A stretch of DNA of 49,338 bases from contig CALMYG010000121.1 of the NCBI GenBank assembly GCA_937873455.1, forward strand, positions 1 to 49,338, read 5' to 3'. The position numbers and the translations under genes were made by a program. This DNA comes from an uncultured Verrucomicrobiota bacterium. Its GTDB lineage: Bacteria; Verrucomicrobiota; Kiritimatiellia; CAIVKH01. Position 1 is the first letter of the stretch. The number at the start of each line of letters is the position of its first letter. The notes beneath the pieces are model-generated. The model saw only the letters and a list, made by a program, of their open reading frames with translations. It ran no database searches and was not told the DNA's origin. This document shows positions 32,838 to 42,100 of this stretch, in pieces.

Positions 32838-35663
32838 TCATGGCGACGCGGCTGATTTAAGTATGGCATCGGCGCGGGCCCGGCGCACCGTTTCAAGATA
32901 GCGGCCTTGCGGGAACATCTGCAAATATTCATCCGCGTTTTCAATCACCACGCCATGACGTTCCAATTGGCCGGCGATCTCGATGCTGGCCAGCAGCGAA
33001 TCTTCAATCAACGGGCGAAGATCGGCGCGGGTGCGGTCGGTCAACAAGGCCAGCCGCTGGTACGAGGCGAGCGCTTCGACCAAGTCGCCGTGGCGACGCT
33101 GCACTTCGGCCAAGGTCAGCGTGGCCCGGTTGATGAGGTCGGAATCCTGGGCGAAGCGGAACACGTCGCTAAGCGCGGCCACCGCTTCCTGATGACGACC
33201 GGCTTCCCGGTAAGCTTCTCCCTGCAGGAATTTCGCGTCGTAAAACAATCCGGATTGAGGGAAGCGGGTCAACAAATCCTCTGCTGCCTGAATGGCTTCG
33301 TTGTATTGTTCCGCCCGGTAGAAGGCCTGGGCAATACCGAAAAGCGAGCGTTCAATGAGCGGGCGCGAGGCATCTTGCCGTTCCTGCGGCAGGGCGCTGA
33401 TTTTACGTTGAGTTTCCTGGAAGGCGCGAATCGCCTCCTTGGCGTAACCGGCTTCGCCCATCATCAGGCCAAGGCGCACAAACTCGTCAGCTTGAAACCG
33501 GTCGGTTTCCCGCATCATCCGCTCAAACGCCTCAATGCCCTGATCGAACTGCTTGATTTCCATGGCCGCGCGGGCCAGTGAAAACAAGGCGTTTTTGCCT
33601 TCCGGCGAGTCGGGATAATTGATCGCCAATTCGTCAAACGTCTTGGTCGCTTCCTCAAAACGCCGCAATTCCAAGAGTACCGTACCCTTGGCGCTCAAGG
33701 CTCTGGAGGCCAGTTCCGATTGGGCGAAGGTGCGTACAAAAAGATCGAAGGCGCGGATGGCTTGTTCCCGGAATTCCGGTATACGATCCGCCGGCTCGGT
33801 AATGCGGGCCAACGCCTGGGCGCGCTGGAAAGAAGCCCTTTCCAGGAGGTCCACGATACGTTGCTGGTCAGCCGGGGTGGTCGCATAGGGATTGTTCCGC
33901 GGAGCAATCCAACCGATCAAGGTCTCCAATTCGGCCGCGGCTTCGGTGAATTGACCCAGACGGATGAACGAGTCGGCCAGGTTGAATTGGGCCTGCGCAC
34001 GATCAGGACTGGGCGACGTTTCCTTGATCAACCGGCGGAAGTAGGTAATCGCCGATTCAAAATCACCGGCCTGATAAAAACTCCAAGCGACCTGGTTAAG
34101 CGCCCGAGGGTAGTATTGGTCCTGGGGATAGTCCTCGATGATCCGTCGTAAATAGATCGCCGCCCCGCCTTCATCCCCGGCCTTGCGGCGTTGGGTGGCC
34201 AAAAAGAACAAAATGGTGCCGGCGCGCTCGTGCTGCGGGAAATGCGTAAGATAGGTCTCGTACAGCTCCAAGTAGATTTCCGGCCGGTTTTTGTCGACGT
34301 AGTGTTTGCCGGCGACCAACAGGGCGTTCGCGGCTTCCGGATAACGGGAAAGACGCTCGCCGACATAGCTGGCGATCGCACGAACCATGAGGGAGTCGTC
34401 CTGATGGGCATAACACATGATCAGGTTGGCCATTGCCCGCATGGTGATGGGCGCCTCCGGGAATTGATTCAGCGCGCGGACATACGCCTCTGCGGCCTCT
34501 CCATACTTGCGCTCGCGGAACAAGGTGTCACCCAGCCGGAACACGGTTGTGGCGGCTTCGTTCACCCGGTCACCCAGGTCGATATTGACGCGCCGGCCAA
34601 AATCATTCACCAGGATATCCTTGATCGCCTGGGCCCGGACCCCGGAATCGGGCGCGACATCGCTCTCGCCGTATTGCACGAAAACATTGTAGAACTCGGT
34701 CAGCGCAGCCGCGTAATGCTTCAGCGCCTCCTCGCGGTTGTTCTGGGTAACGGCCCGTTCTGCCGACCGCTGGGATATCTGACCCGACAAGTGGCGCGCC
34801 CCGGCCATCGGACTCAGCCCCTTGGGCATGTTGCTCTCCTCCAGCAAGCCATCGATCTGGGTGAGGATATCCATGTAATCCTTGATGATTTTTTGCGCCT
34901 TTTCTTCGTCGTTATAGATCAATTCGACGTTGGCCAGGGTGATGATGGACTGGCCGAACCACAAATCCACCCCGCCCCATTGAATATCCTCAACCAGCTT
35001 GCGGGTGCGATGGGCGAATTCATCCCGTTTACCCTCGTGGTTTGCCTGGGCGAGTTTGAGCAGAATCTGGGACTGATCCGTCATGATGCGGCGCTGGACA
35101 TCGCGCTCCGGATCGGTTTTGAGAACGCGCTCATACGCCTTGAGGGCTCCGGGCAAATCCCCGCCGCGCTCCAGCATCACCGCATACCGGTAGGCGGCGT
35201 CACGATAAAAGCGCAACACATCGGTATCCGTGGGTTTTTCCGGAAAGCGGTTGAAAAAGTCGTTGTAGATCGCGCGCGCCTTTTCCATGTCACCGGTGGC
35301 GTAGTAGGCATTGGCCAGCGCTAGACGAATCGCATCGGCCTTGGCATTGCCGGCCGGCAATTGCGTCAACATGGCTTCGGCTTCGCTGAATTTGCGGGAA
35401 GCGATCAAGCTTTGCGCACGAATCAAATTGACCCGCTCGGCGGTTTCGGGATGCGCCGCCAACAAGGATTCCGACAACTTCAACGCAAAGTCGGAAAATC
35501 CCCACTCGATCAGACCGGAAGCGAAACTGAAATCATCATCCAAGGTGCTGGCGTATACGCGACTTGGCGGCGCCAAAGAACCGCAAAGGCATAAACAGGT
35601 GATCCAGAGAACCGGCTTCTTGTAGGATGAAATAGCCATTTTGTTACTTCGGTTTCGTTTCAC
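32838..35663 (-). CDS. large exported TPR-repeat protein, first gene of the ExbBD operon
   Basis: A 941-aa protein made almost entirely of TPR units after a signal peptide (hydrophobic core WITCLCLCGSLAPP, cleavage near VYA). Typical units are YGEAAEAYVRALNQFPEAPITMRAMANL, GGAAIYLRRIIEDYPQDQYYPRALNQVAWSFYQAGDFESAITYF and FEEATKTFDELAINYPDSPEGKNAL. The A-x-x-x-x-P-x-S/D signature makes them BamD/YbgF-like. The GTG at 35663 or the ATG at 35639 may be the start. It lies directly behind the best promoter in the window. It probably forms a periplasmic scaffold or peptidoglycan-spanning platform for the downstream motor. Confidence 0.85.
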   Translation of the reverse strand: MKRNRSNKMAISSYKKPVLWITCLCLCGSLAPPSRVYASTLDDDFSFASGLIEWGFSDFALKLSESLLAAHPETAERVNLIRAQSLIASRKFSEAEAMLTQLPAGNAKADAIRLALANAYYATGDMEKARAIYNDFFNRFPEKPTDTDVLRFYRDAAYRYAVMLERGGDLPGALKAYERVLKTDPERDVQRRIMTDQSQILLKLAQANHEGKRDEFAHRTRKLVEDIQWGGVDLWFGQSIITLANVELIYNDEEKAQKIIKDYMDILTQIDGLLEESNMPKGLSPMAGARHLSGQISQRSAERAVTQNNREEALKHYAAALTEFYNVFVQYGESDVAPDSGVRAQAIKDILVNDFGRRVNIDLGDRVNEAATTVFRLGDTLFRERKYGEAAEAYVRALNQFPEAPITMRAMANLIMCYAHQDDSLMVRAIASYVGERLSRYPEAANALLVAGKHYVDKNRPEIYLELYETYLTHFPQHERAGTILFFLATQRRKAGDEGGAAIYLRRIIEDYPQDQYYPRALNQVAWSFYQAGDFESAITYFRRLIKETSPSPDRAQAQFNLADSFIRLGQFTEAAAELETLIGWIAPRNNPYATTPADQQRIVDLLERASFQRAQALARITEPADRIPEFREQAIRAFDLFVRTFAQSELASRALSAKGTVLLELRRFEEATKTFDELAINYPDSPEGKNALFSLARAAMEIKQFDQGIEAFERMMRETDRFQADEFVRLGLMMGEAGYAKEAIRAFQETQRKISALPQERQDASRPLIERSLFGIAQAFYRAEQYNEAIQAAEDLLTRFPQSGLFYDAKFLQGEAYREAGRHQEAVAALSDVFRFAQDSDLINRATLTLAEVQRRHGDLVEALASYQRLALLTDRTRADLRPLIEDSLLASIEIAGQLERHGVVIENADEYLQMFPQGRYLETVRRARADAILKSAASP

Positions 35664-35686
35664 GACATGCGCAACTTCGCTGCAAT

Positions 35687-35715
35687 AAATTAGTTAAATG
35701 TTAAGACACCGTCAA
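35687..35715 (-). promoter_or_regulatory. promoter of the TPR-ExbBD-toroid operon
   Basis: On the minus strand TTGACG (35715-35710) is followed after exactly 17 bases by TAATTT (35692-35687), with an AT-rich spacer. The -10 lies about 24 bases before the GTG start and the -35 lies inside the last codons of the upstream gene. Confidence 0.6.
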
Positions 35716-36506
35716 GCGATGATGCCTGAAGGCCGCCATTTTTCCACGATGCCCGGACGGGTCAACGAAAAGTCATATTTAACCGGATCTTCCGGACAAA
35801 TCGTCTTAAACGCCCCGGTAATTTCCTGAACGGTTTTACCGTCCACCGCATTTCTTCGGGTAAAACCCACGGAACGCGCCCACCGGTACACATGCGTATC
35901 CACGGGCATGCGGAGCCGGGCCGGAGAAATACCCGACCATCCTCCGGGATCGACCGCGTCGTGGCGCACCATCCAACGCAGATATAAATGCAGACGCTTG
36001 CACGCGCTATTTCGTTCAGGACGGGCAAGCGTTTCTTTGGCCCTCACCGGCCGCCCAGCTTGCAACAGGTCGATCCATCGCACCAAGGTGTTCTCGATGG
36101 GAAGGGCTGGATCATCCAACGACAGGAATGCCGCACCCAACGTCTGATGGTCGAGTATGACCCGCCGGACGCCCACCAGTAAATCGCCCATCACCTCGGC
36201 GCTTGTCCACCGATGCCGGAAGCCGGTCAGCCGTCGGCGAATCACAGATTCCGAATGATTCCAGAGAAACCGATGGGGTTCATGGTCCAACCTTTCCAGC
36301 ACGGCATTGACCGAAACGTGGATCTGTTTGACCTGACCATAAGCCAGGGTCGAGGCGATAAGTCCGGCGATTTCCCGGTCATGCGTGTTTTGGTACCGGT
36401 ATACAAATTGCAGCGGATCGCTGCCGATCCATTCCGGTCGATGGTAACGGTGATAGACGGCATCCAGCCACTCTTTAATGTGTTCCCGCGAACGTCGGGG
36501 TCTCAT
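35712..36506 (-). CDS. TIGR02757 / DUF2400 family protein
   Basis: A 264-aa protein that matches the TIGR02757 pattern: DREIAGLIASTLAYGQVKQI near the start, then LHLYLRWMVRHDAVDPGGW, LRMPVDTHVYRWARSVGFTRR and the ending DPVKYDFSLTRPGI. The arrangement of helices recalls HhH-GPD base-excision glycosylases, including Asp in the PVDTHV region, but no biochemical function is established for the family. It lies upstream of the ExbBD operon and overlaps the stop of the glycerophosphodiesterase gene by 4 bases, so the two are translated together. Confidence 0.88.
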   Translation of the reverse strand: MRPRRSREHIKEWLDAVYHRYHRPEWIGSDPLQFVYRYQNTHDREIAGLIASTLAYGQVKQIHVSVNAVLERLDHEPHRFLWNHSESVIRRRLTGFRHRWTSAEVMGDLLVGVRRVILDHQTLGAAFLSLDDPALPIENTLVRWIDLLQAGRPVRAKETLARPERNSACKRLHLYLRWMVRHDAVDPGGWSGISPARLRMPVDTHVYRWARSVGFTRRNAVDGKTVQEITGAFKTICPEDPVKYDFSLTRPGIVEKWRPSGIIA

Positions 36507-37192
36507 ACCGGAACCTGCCGCCGGATTAGCATATCCGGAATATCCGTCATCAGATAATCAACGCCGGCGGCGCGCATGGCGTCAGCCTCGCGGGCGTTGT
36601 TTACCGTCCACACCGCCATCACCCGTCCATGATCGTGTGCGGTAGCCACGTTGGCCGCGGAAAGCTCGGACGACCAACCCAAGCTGATTCCTTCGATACC
36701 TTCGTCCCGCGCCCATCCGGCTACCTTGCCGAGCATCCGGGTATAGGATGCCTCCACATTCAACCACACCGGTATGCCCGCCTTTACCGCAGCCATGGCC
36801 ACCGCCGGATCAAAAGAAAGCAGGCGATAACATGTGGCGTTCATGTTCTTGAGTATTTCAGCGATAATGGCTACCTGATCACGCCCTTCTTTTAATTCAA
36901 TCAGCGTCAAACTCTGGCTTGGCGCATGGGCCAGCACCTCCTCCAAGGTGGGCACCGGCTCTCCACCGACCCGCCAGGCGGCAAGTTCGGCAAGGGTCAA
37001 TTCGGCAATCCGCCGGGAATCTCCCGCCATCCGGGCGCCATCGGCATCGTGAAAGACGACGGCATGACCATCCGAGGTCGTCCGGACATCCAGTTCGACA
37101 CCATCGACCGGAATGCGCCATGCCAGATCAAAGGCCGCCAAGGTGTTTTCCGGGGCGGCTCGGGAGCAACCGCGATGGGCGATCCATTTCAT
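36503..37192 (-). CDS. glycerophosphodiester phosphodiesterase
   Basis: A 229-aa cytoplasmic TIM-barrel enzyme. HRG (6-8), PENT (14-17), E33-L-D35 and H48-D49 supply the calcium and catalytic residues of the GDPD family. TLIELKEG and the late AVWTVNNAREADAM and DYLMTDIPD complete it. It hydrolyses deacylated phospholipid head groups to glycerol-3-phosphate and an alcohol. The absence of a signal peptide points to the UgpQ-like cytosolic form. It is divergent from the tRNA-Ser gene and shares its upstream region. The 4-base overlap with the TIGR02757 gene may be only a chance economy. Confidence 0.93.
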   Translation of the reverse strand: MKWIAHRGCSRAAPENTLAAFDLAWRIPVDGVELDVRTTSDGHAVVFHDADGARMAGDSRRIAELTLAELAAWRVGGEPVPTLEEVLAHAPSQSLTLIELKEGRDQVAIIAEILKNMNATCYRLLSFDPAVAMAAVKAGIPVWLNVEASYTRMLGKVAGWARDEGIEGISLGWSSELSAANVATAHDHGRVMAVWTVNNAREADAMRAAGVDYLMTDIPDMLIRRQVPV

Positions 37193-37215
37193 TCCCCGTA
37201 ATCTAACAAAACCCC

Positions 37216-37244
37216 TTGCCCCTTGCCATTGAATCCGCTAGATT
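37216..37244 (+). promoter_or_regulatory. candidate promoter of tRNA-Ser
   Basis: TTGCCC (37216-37221) and TAGATT (37239-37244) have a 17-base spacer. The first tRNA base is 28 bases after the -10 hexamer, as expected for a short 5' leader. Confidence 0.5.
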
Positions 37245-37271
37245 TTACGTTCGTTCGTTGAGGCGCGACCT

Positions 37272-37366
37272 GGAGAGATGGCAGAGTGGTCGAATGCGAG
37301 TGATTGCTAATCACTTGTACTTGGGTTAACCAGGTACCGAGGGTTCGAATCCCTCTCTCTCCGCCA
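37272..37366 (+). tRNA. tRNA-Ser (anticodon GCU)
   Basis: Acceptor GGAGAGA (37272-37278) pairs with TCTCTCC (37356-37362), then the discriminator G and an encoded CCA (37364-37366). The anticodon loop TTGCTAA gives GCU at 37306-37308, reading AGC and AGU codons. The long variable arm with its own stem (GTACTTGG..CCAGGTAC) is the class II feature of tRNA-Ser. The T loop GGGTTCGAATCCC is canonical. Confidence 0.97.
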
Positions 37367-37427
37367 TGCTTCTCAAAAAATCGCGCTCCGAACTACGCCG
37401 GGCAAGCCACGTACAAGCTTCTGCCAA

Positions 37428-38225
37428 CTAATCAAGGGACATGCGGTAAAACATGACATCGTTTGTGGATTGGAAGCGCAGTTCCAGCGCTTGATCCGCG
37501 GCGTTGAATGATCCCAAGGAGCGCCACACCGGCGAAGCCAAATCACCGGCGGCCTCGACGCGATAAGCATCGCCCACGCGTAAGTTCCGCCACGTCAATC
37601 CCCATGCGCCATCCTCATCGGGAGCTACGGGCGTGGCCTCGGGCAGTCGATCCAGGAATATGTTATCGAGATAATACATTTGGGTTATCTCGCTTTGGCG
37701 GGTTAGCTGGAATTCAACCCGCACCACATCCCGCACGACATCAAAAAAGGCGTCCACATCGCCCAGCCAACCGCCCAGGTCCGAAGACAAAATGGAAACG
37801 CGGATTGGCTGCCATGCATTCAGGACGTTAAGGTGAGAAGTGACATCCCGGTAGATGACATTGGAGCTGGAATAGAGTTTGATCCACAGCGAACTCGGCA
37901 ATACATGATCCGCCTTAAAATCAAATCCCAACATCATGGCCTCGGCCCCGAGGTAATCTCCGGTGAATTGAGCGGAGGCCATTTGTCCGGTGGCCACCGC
38001 GGCATCGGTATCGGGAAAGGCCACGGATTGCGCTGGAAAAACCAGCCGCAAACATCCGCCGGGATTCCCGCCGCTGGTCAGTTGCGAAACAATCATTTTC
38101 CCGGGGTCGCGATCCTGCCACCCGGCATTTGCATGGGAGAATGTTTCCGTTGGCAACTCCCCCGCCCCAGCCAACCGAATGCTGATGGCCAGCCCGATGA
38201 TGACGCACAGCCGCACGTTATTCAT
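37428..38225 (-). CDS. exported beta-rich protein, paralogue of its neighbour, with YxV..W..YR C-terminal module
   Basis: A 265-aa protein from the ATG at 38225 (GGAGG 8 bases upstream). Signal peptide about 1-21 (VIIGLAISIRLAGAG). The ectodomain (about 22-195) opens GWQDRDPGKMIVS and includes HVLPSSLWIKLYS, AWQPIRVSILSSDLGGWLGD and YYLDNIFLD. These correspond segment by segment to the next gene upstream (GWGDRDAGEMTVS, HIVPSDLILRFG, NWYTFTAPLGSVAGWFGG, IFFDGFQL). The C-terminus (about 215-265) is AYRVEAAGDLASPVWRSLG..VMFYRMSLD, the module also found at the GH57 and giant-protein C-termini. It has no PEP-CTERM. It overlaps the neighbour by 8 bases. Confidence 0.8.
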   Translation of the reverse strand: MNNVRLCVIIGLAISIRLAGAGELPTETFSHANAGWQDRDPGKMIVSQLTSGGNPGGCLRLVFPAQSVAFPDTDAAVATGQMASAQFTGDYLGAEAMMLGFDFKADHVLPSSLWIKLYSSSNVIYRDVTSHLNVLNAWQPIRVSILSSDLGGWLGDVDAFFDVVRDVVRVEFQLTRQSEITQMYYLDNIFLDRLPEATPVAPDEDGAWGLTWRNLRVGDAYRVEAAGDLASPVWRSLGSFNAADQALELRFQSTNDVMFYRMSLD

Positions 38226-39108
38226 GACGAAATCCTCCAAACTCAAACCGACGAACTCGGCGTAAACCAAAACCCAGGATGATCAAAAACAGCATGACAT
38301 TGATCGTGTTGGGCTCGGGAACCGCGGAGGGCCCGCCGCCACCACCTCCACCGCCACCACCACCGCCTCCTCCACCGCCGCCGTTACCCCCGCCATTATC
38401 ACCGCCGTTGTTGTCGACCTCGTTGCCATTGAGCTGGAACCCATCAAAGAAGATGGTTTGGGCGTCGAAGCCGCTCCGGCTTACCTGCAATTCGATAAAG
38501 GTGGTGTTAAGCAGCACACTGTCAAAGGCTGCCTGATCACCGCCGAACCAGCCGGCCACCGAACCCAGCGGAGCGGTAAAGGTGTACCAGTTGCCAATGG
38601 CCGGAACGGTAAAGCCGCGGAAGAAGGTATGGCTGCCGTTCCCAAAGCGCAGGATTAGGTCCGACGGCACGATATGCTGGGCATAAAATTGGAAGGTGAA
38701 GTTAACCAAGTCATAGGCGCCGCCCTGGGTCAGATCGCCCAGTCCGCTGGTCAACCGGAAGGCGTCGGTCTCCGGGGTAAACACATCCTGCGCAAAATCG
38801 CCCTGCATGGAACCGGAGGCGGCAGGATTGCCGAAACCGCCGACCCCCGTCCAACTGACCGTCATTTCTCCGGCGTCGCGATCACCCCATCCGTGATTGC
38901 TCGCGGAGAAGTCGTGGTCGATGAGAATAACCGCTCGCGATGCCGGAGCGACAAGTAATGCCGCGATCATGATAGCGCCGACATAGGGGCGCACGTTGCG
39001 GCGACCATGTTGGCAGAGGGATTGTGCACGCTCGATCCCTGCGTAAAACCTGAGAAATACGGGTGATCGCTTGAAGGTGCAGTTCAGATCATTTTTCATA
39101 GGCCCCAT
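38218..39108 (-). CDS. PEP-CTERM surface protein with poly-Gly linker
   Basis: A 296-aa frame. The hydrophobic signal segment lies unusually deep (about 42-59, YVGAIMIAALLVAPASRA), so the true start may be internal, or the protein has a long n-region. The ectodomain (about 60-225) is paralogous to the downstream neighbour. A linker of Asn/Asp/Gly then 17 consecutive Gly leads to the sorting signal VPEPNT, a hydrophobic helix (INVMLFLIILGFGL) and basic RRVRR. PEP-CTERM tails are recognised and cut by exosortases in exopolysaccharide-forming Gram-negative bacteria. The short extra tail FEFGGFRHE after the Arg cluster is slightly long for the class. Confidence 0.85.
   Translation of the reverse strand: MGPMKNDLNCTFKRSPVFLRFYAGIERAQSLCQHGRRNVRPYVGAIMIAALLVAPASRAVILIDHDFSASNHGWGDRDAGEMTVSWTGVGGFGNPAASGSMQGDFAQDVFTPETDAFRLTSGLGDLTQGGAYDLVNFTFQFYAQHIVPSDLILRFGNGSHTFFRGFTVPAIGNWYTFTAPLGSVAGWFGGDQAAFDSVLLNTTFIELQVSRSGFDAQTIFFDGFQLNGNEVDNNGGDNGGGNGGGGGGGGGGGGGGGGGPSAVPEPNTINVMLFLIILGFGLRRVRRFEFGGFRHE
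38332..38382. repeat. GGN codon run encoding 17 consecutive glycines
   Basis: On the minus strand 17 GGN codons are contiguous, with mixed third bases (GGC, GGT, GGA, GGG), between Asn-rich and PEP-CTERM parts of the 38218-39108 protein. The mixture suggests an old or selected linker rather than a recent slippage expansion, although length variation between strains is likely. Confidence 0.8.
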
Positions 39109-39114
39109 TTTCCC

Positions 39115-42100
39115 TTACAGATTCAAACCGGTTACACCCGAATGGTTCTGACGCAGGTAATAAATGCCCTGGCCAGGCTGAATCGTGATAGTCGGCGCGG
39201 TGAAGGACCGGAGATCCAGCCAGGCCGGCGACCCGTTGTACTTCATGATCCGGCGAAAACTGCCATTCCCTTCATCAATAACAATAAGGTCGGCGGTGGA
39301 TTCCTCCCATCCGCCGGCGGGCGTACCTTGAAGCGCGGCGGCAACCGCATTGAATGAATGGGAGCGGCCCAACGAAGGACCGATGACATTCCAGCCATTC
39401 CCGATGGACCGTGTATAGGTATTTGACGAGACTGGACCGGAAAACAACGGCTTGACCGTCGCGCCGCTGCGGTAGAGGTAAAAACCCTGTCCTTTGGCAA
39501 ATGTGTAGTTGGCCGACCACTGTTTGGCGGCATTCAAAAAGATGGTGGTCCAGCTTCCGTTACTTTCACGAATCATCAGCCGGTCGGCATCACCGGCATT
39601 GTGGCCATCAAGCACCTGGGCCAGCGTGGCCCCGAAGCTGCCGGCCCCCTGCAAGGAGGTGTCGGCCATATCCAAGGGCACACTCATCATATTGTATCCG
39701 TTGATGATGGTGGGCGTCAGGACGGCCCATACCCCGTTGGTGCTGGCGGCCATGCCCGCCGGACGAATCTGGAAGTAGGTCCGGTTGCCGCTGTGGGTGA
39801 CTTGCAGGGTGTTCGAGGCATCCATCGTGACAGCCTGCGACAATACCGGGGTCCATGTTCCCCCCGGGAACGTCGTGGCGCGAAGGACGTCGTAGGCTAC
39901 GCCGGGATCCGTTTTCCAAACCAGCCTGAAATCATCGCCCGAGAGCAAGTTGAGGTTGGTGATGGCTACATTCCAGGTGGCGAGCGAGGGCGGCGGATTG
40001 GCGGTGCCGTTGCCCGATTCGCCAAAATTGCCGACATAAACGACAAAGGTCACACTGGTGGAAAAGGGAGGAAGCTCGCCATCCGTGGCGGTTACGGTGA
40101 TCGGGTACACGCCTTGTTGGCCTTGAACCGGTTGCCACGTGAACGTGCGGATACGATGACGCCCATTCAGGGTGTCGCTGAAAGTCATTCCGGTGGGCAG
40201 GGCGCTGTGGGCAAGCGACGGCGGCGAACAGCCGTCGGTGATTTCCGAGGCGGTAACCGAATGGGTCAGGTTATAACCAACATTCGCCGTCCGGTTGCCC
40301 GGCGGATTCATGGTCGGCGCAAATCCAAGCGGGCAACCATCGGGCATCACGGCGGTGACTTCATCGGAGGCCGTGCCCTCGCACGTGGAATTCAGGGCGT
40401 ACACGACGTAATAATAGGTCGCGCCGTTCAAGGCGCTGGTGTCCAGGAAGGACAGGCCGGGCACGTTGTTGCCGCCGGTGACGACGGTGTAGGGACCACC
40501 CTGCACGGTACTGCGCTTGATCCGGTATCCGGTAACCACATCGCCGATCGGTGCAGCCCAACTCAAGGCCACCTCGCTATCATCGGGCGTGGCGATCAAG
40601 CCGGTTGGCGCGCCGGGGGCGGGATTGACGGTGATCACGGCCGACCCGTTCATGGCCACGGAACATCCACCGGAATTGCGCACGGCCGTAACGGTATAGG
40701 TATCGGCCACGGTCTGGGCGCCAAAGTTTAACGATCCGCCCGTGCCGGCGCGGGTGGTCACTAACAACGGCGAGCCCCCATTGTTCCGGTAGAGTGAATA
40801 GGTCACCCCCACCGTCGAACCGGAGAGCAGCACATTCAACCCGTTCCCGCCGGAGCAATACGCCCCTCCCCCGGTGACAGTAAACGCCGGCGGATTGCTG
40901 CACACCGTGCCGCGCAGCTCGAAGTCGTATTCGGCGCTGTTGAAGCGGTCGTAGATGTACCAGTCACCGGATGCCGCGGACGCGCCGTAATTGGCGATGC
41001 GAAACGTCACGGTATCCGTCGCCGGAACATTCTGAAGGGCCGAAATCCCGGCAAGGGATACCGGGAGTTGCGTCAGCGTCGCGCCCTCCGCCGAGGAGCC
41101 CGGATACGTGATGTCGACGATATCCTGATACGCCCCGCCGTTTATGGAATACTGCAACTTACCACCGGTTGGTCCGTCGCCGCTGCGGCGGTAATCAAAC
41201 CGGCTGATCGAGTAAAAGGAAATGTAATTTCCCGTTTCCGGCGTAATGGCGAAGGTCGCGAATTTTCCGTCATTAATTGCGGCCGCCGCGGACGCGGAAT
41301 TCCAGCCGGTTCCGCCCCATCCGCGCGGGGCAGCCACACCGGCCTGGCCCACCCCGGCACCCCGGGTTAGTCCAACAAGACCCACGGCGGCATGCTTGAA
41401 CGTGGCATTTAAGGGCGACGCACCGTAGTTTCCGCTGCCCCCGGAAAGACTATTCATATCCCAGCCGACCAGGATCAGCGGCGTCAGGGCGGTAACCACG
41501 TCCGAATACGACCCTTCGCCGCAAGCATTTACCGCACGCACGCGGTAGTAGTAGGTCAGGCCGCCGCTTAATCCGCTGACCGTGTATGACAACGTCGATG
41601 AACTCAGACTCACGTTGCTCACCACAAATCCCGTGGTGAAATCGCTTCCGGTAGCCACGTCTAGGCGATAACTGTCGAATTCCTTACCTAGGGGTTGGCT
41701 TGGGGCGCTCCAGTTGGCGGTGAACGCCGTGATCGAAACATCGGTCGGTTGCCCGGCGGTGGGCGCATTGGGAACATCGGTGCGAATGGTGAACGAACCG
41801 GTTCGGTTCGCGCTGGTTCCGCAGGTGTTGCCGGCATTAACGGATATCGTCTGTGCACCGGCCGGGGTGCTTCCCGACCAGCTCACCGCGATCTGTGAGG
41901 AACCTTGGCCGGACAAGATCGTGGCGTGAGAAGGTACGCTCCACGTGTACGTCGTCGCTCCGGGCACCGGCGAAACACTGTAGGTAACACCAAAGGTTCC
42001 GGCGCAAACGGTTGTACCGGCGGGACTGGCTTGCGTAATGGTTCCCGGCATCGCGGGCGTGGCATTCACGGTAACCACAAACTCGGACTCACCCCGGCAG

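Noticed and set aside
34191..35324. 377-aa plus-strand frame
   Set aside because: Antisense to the 941-aa TPR protein, whose repeats are unmistakable.
39601..40731. 376-aa plus-strand open frame
   Set aside because: It is antisense to the FN3 and cadherin-like part of the giant protein, has no ribosome site or recognisable domain, and is rich in Gly/Arg as expected of the opposite strand of GC-rich genes.
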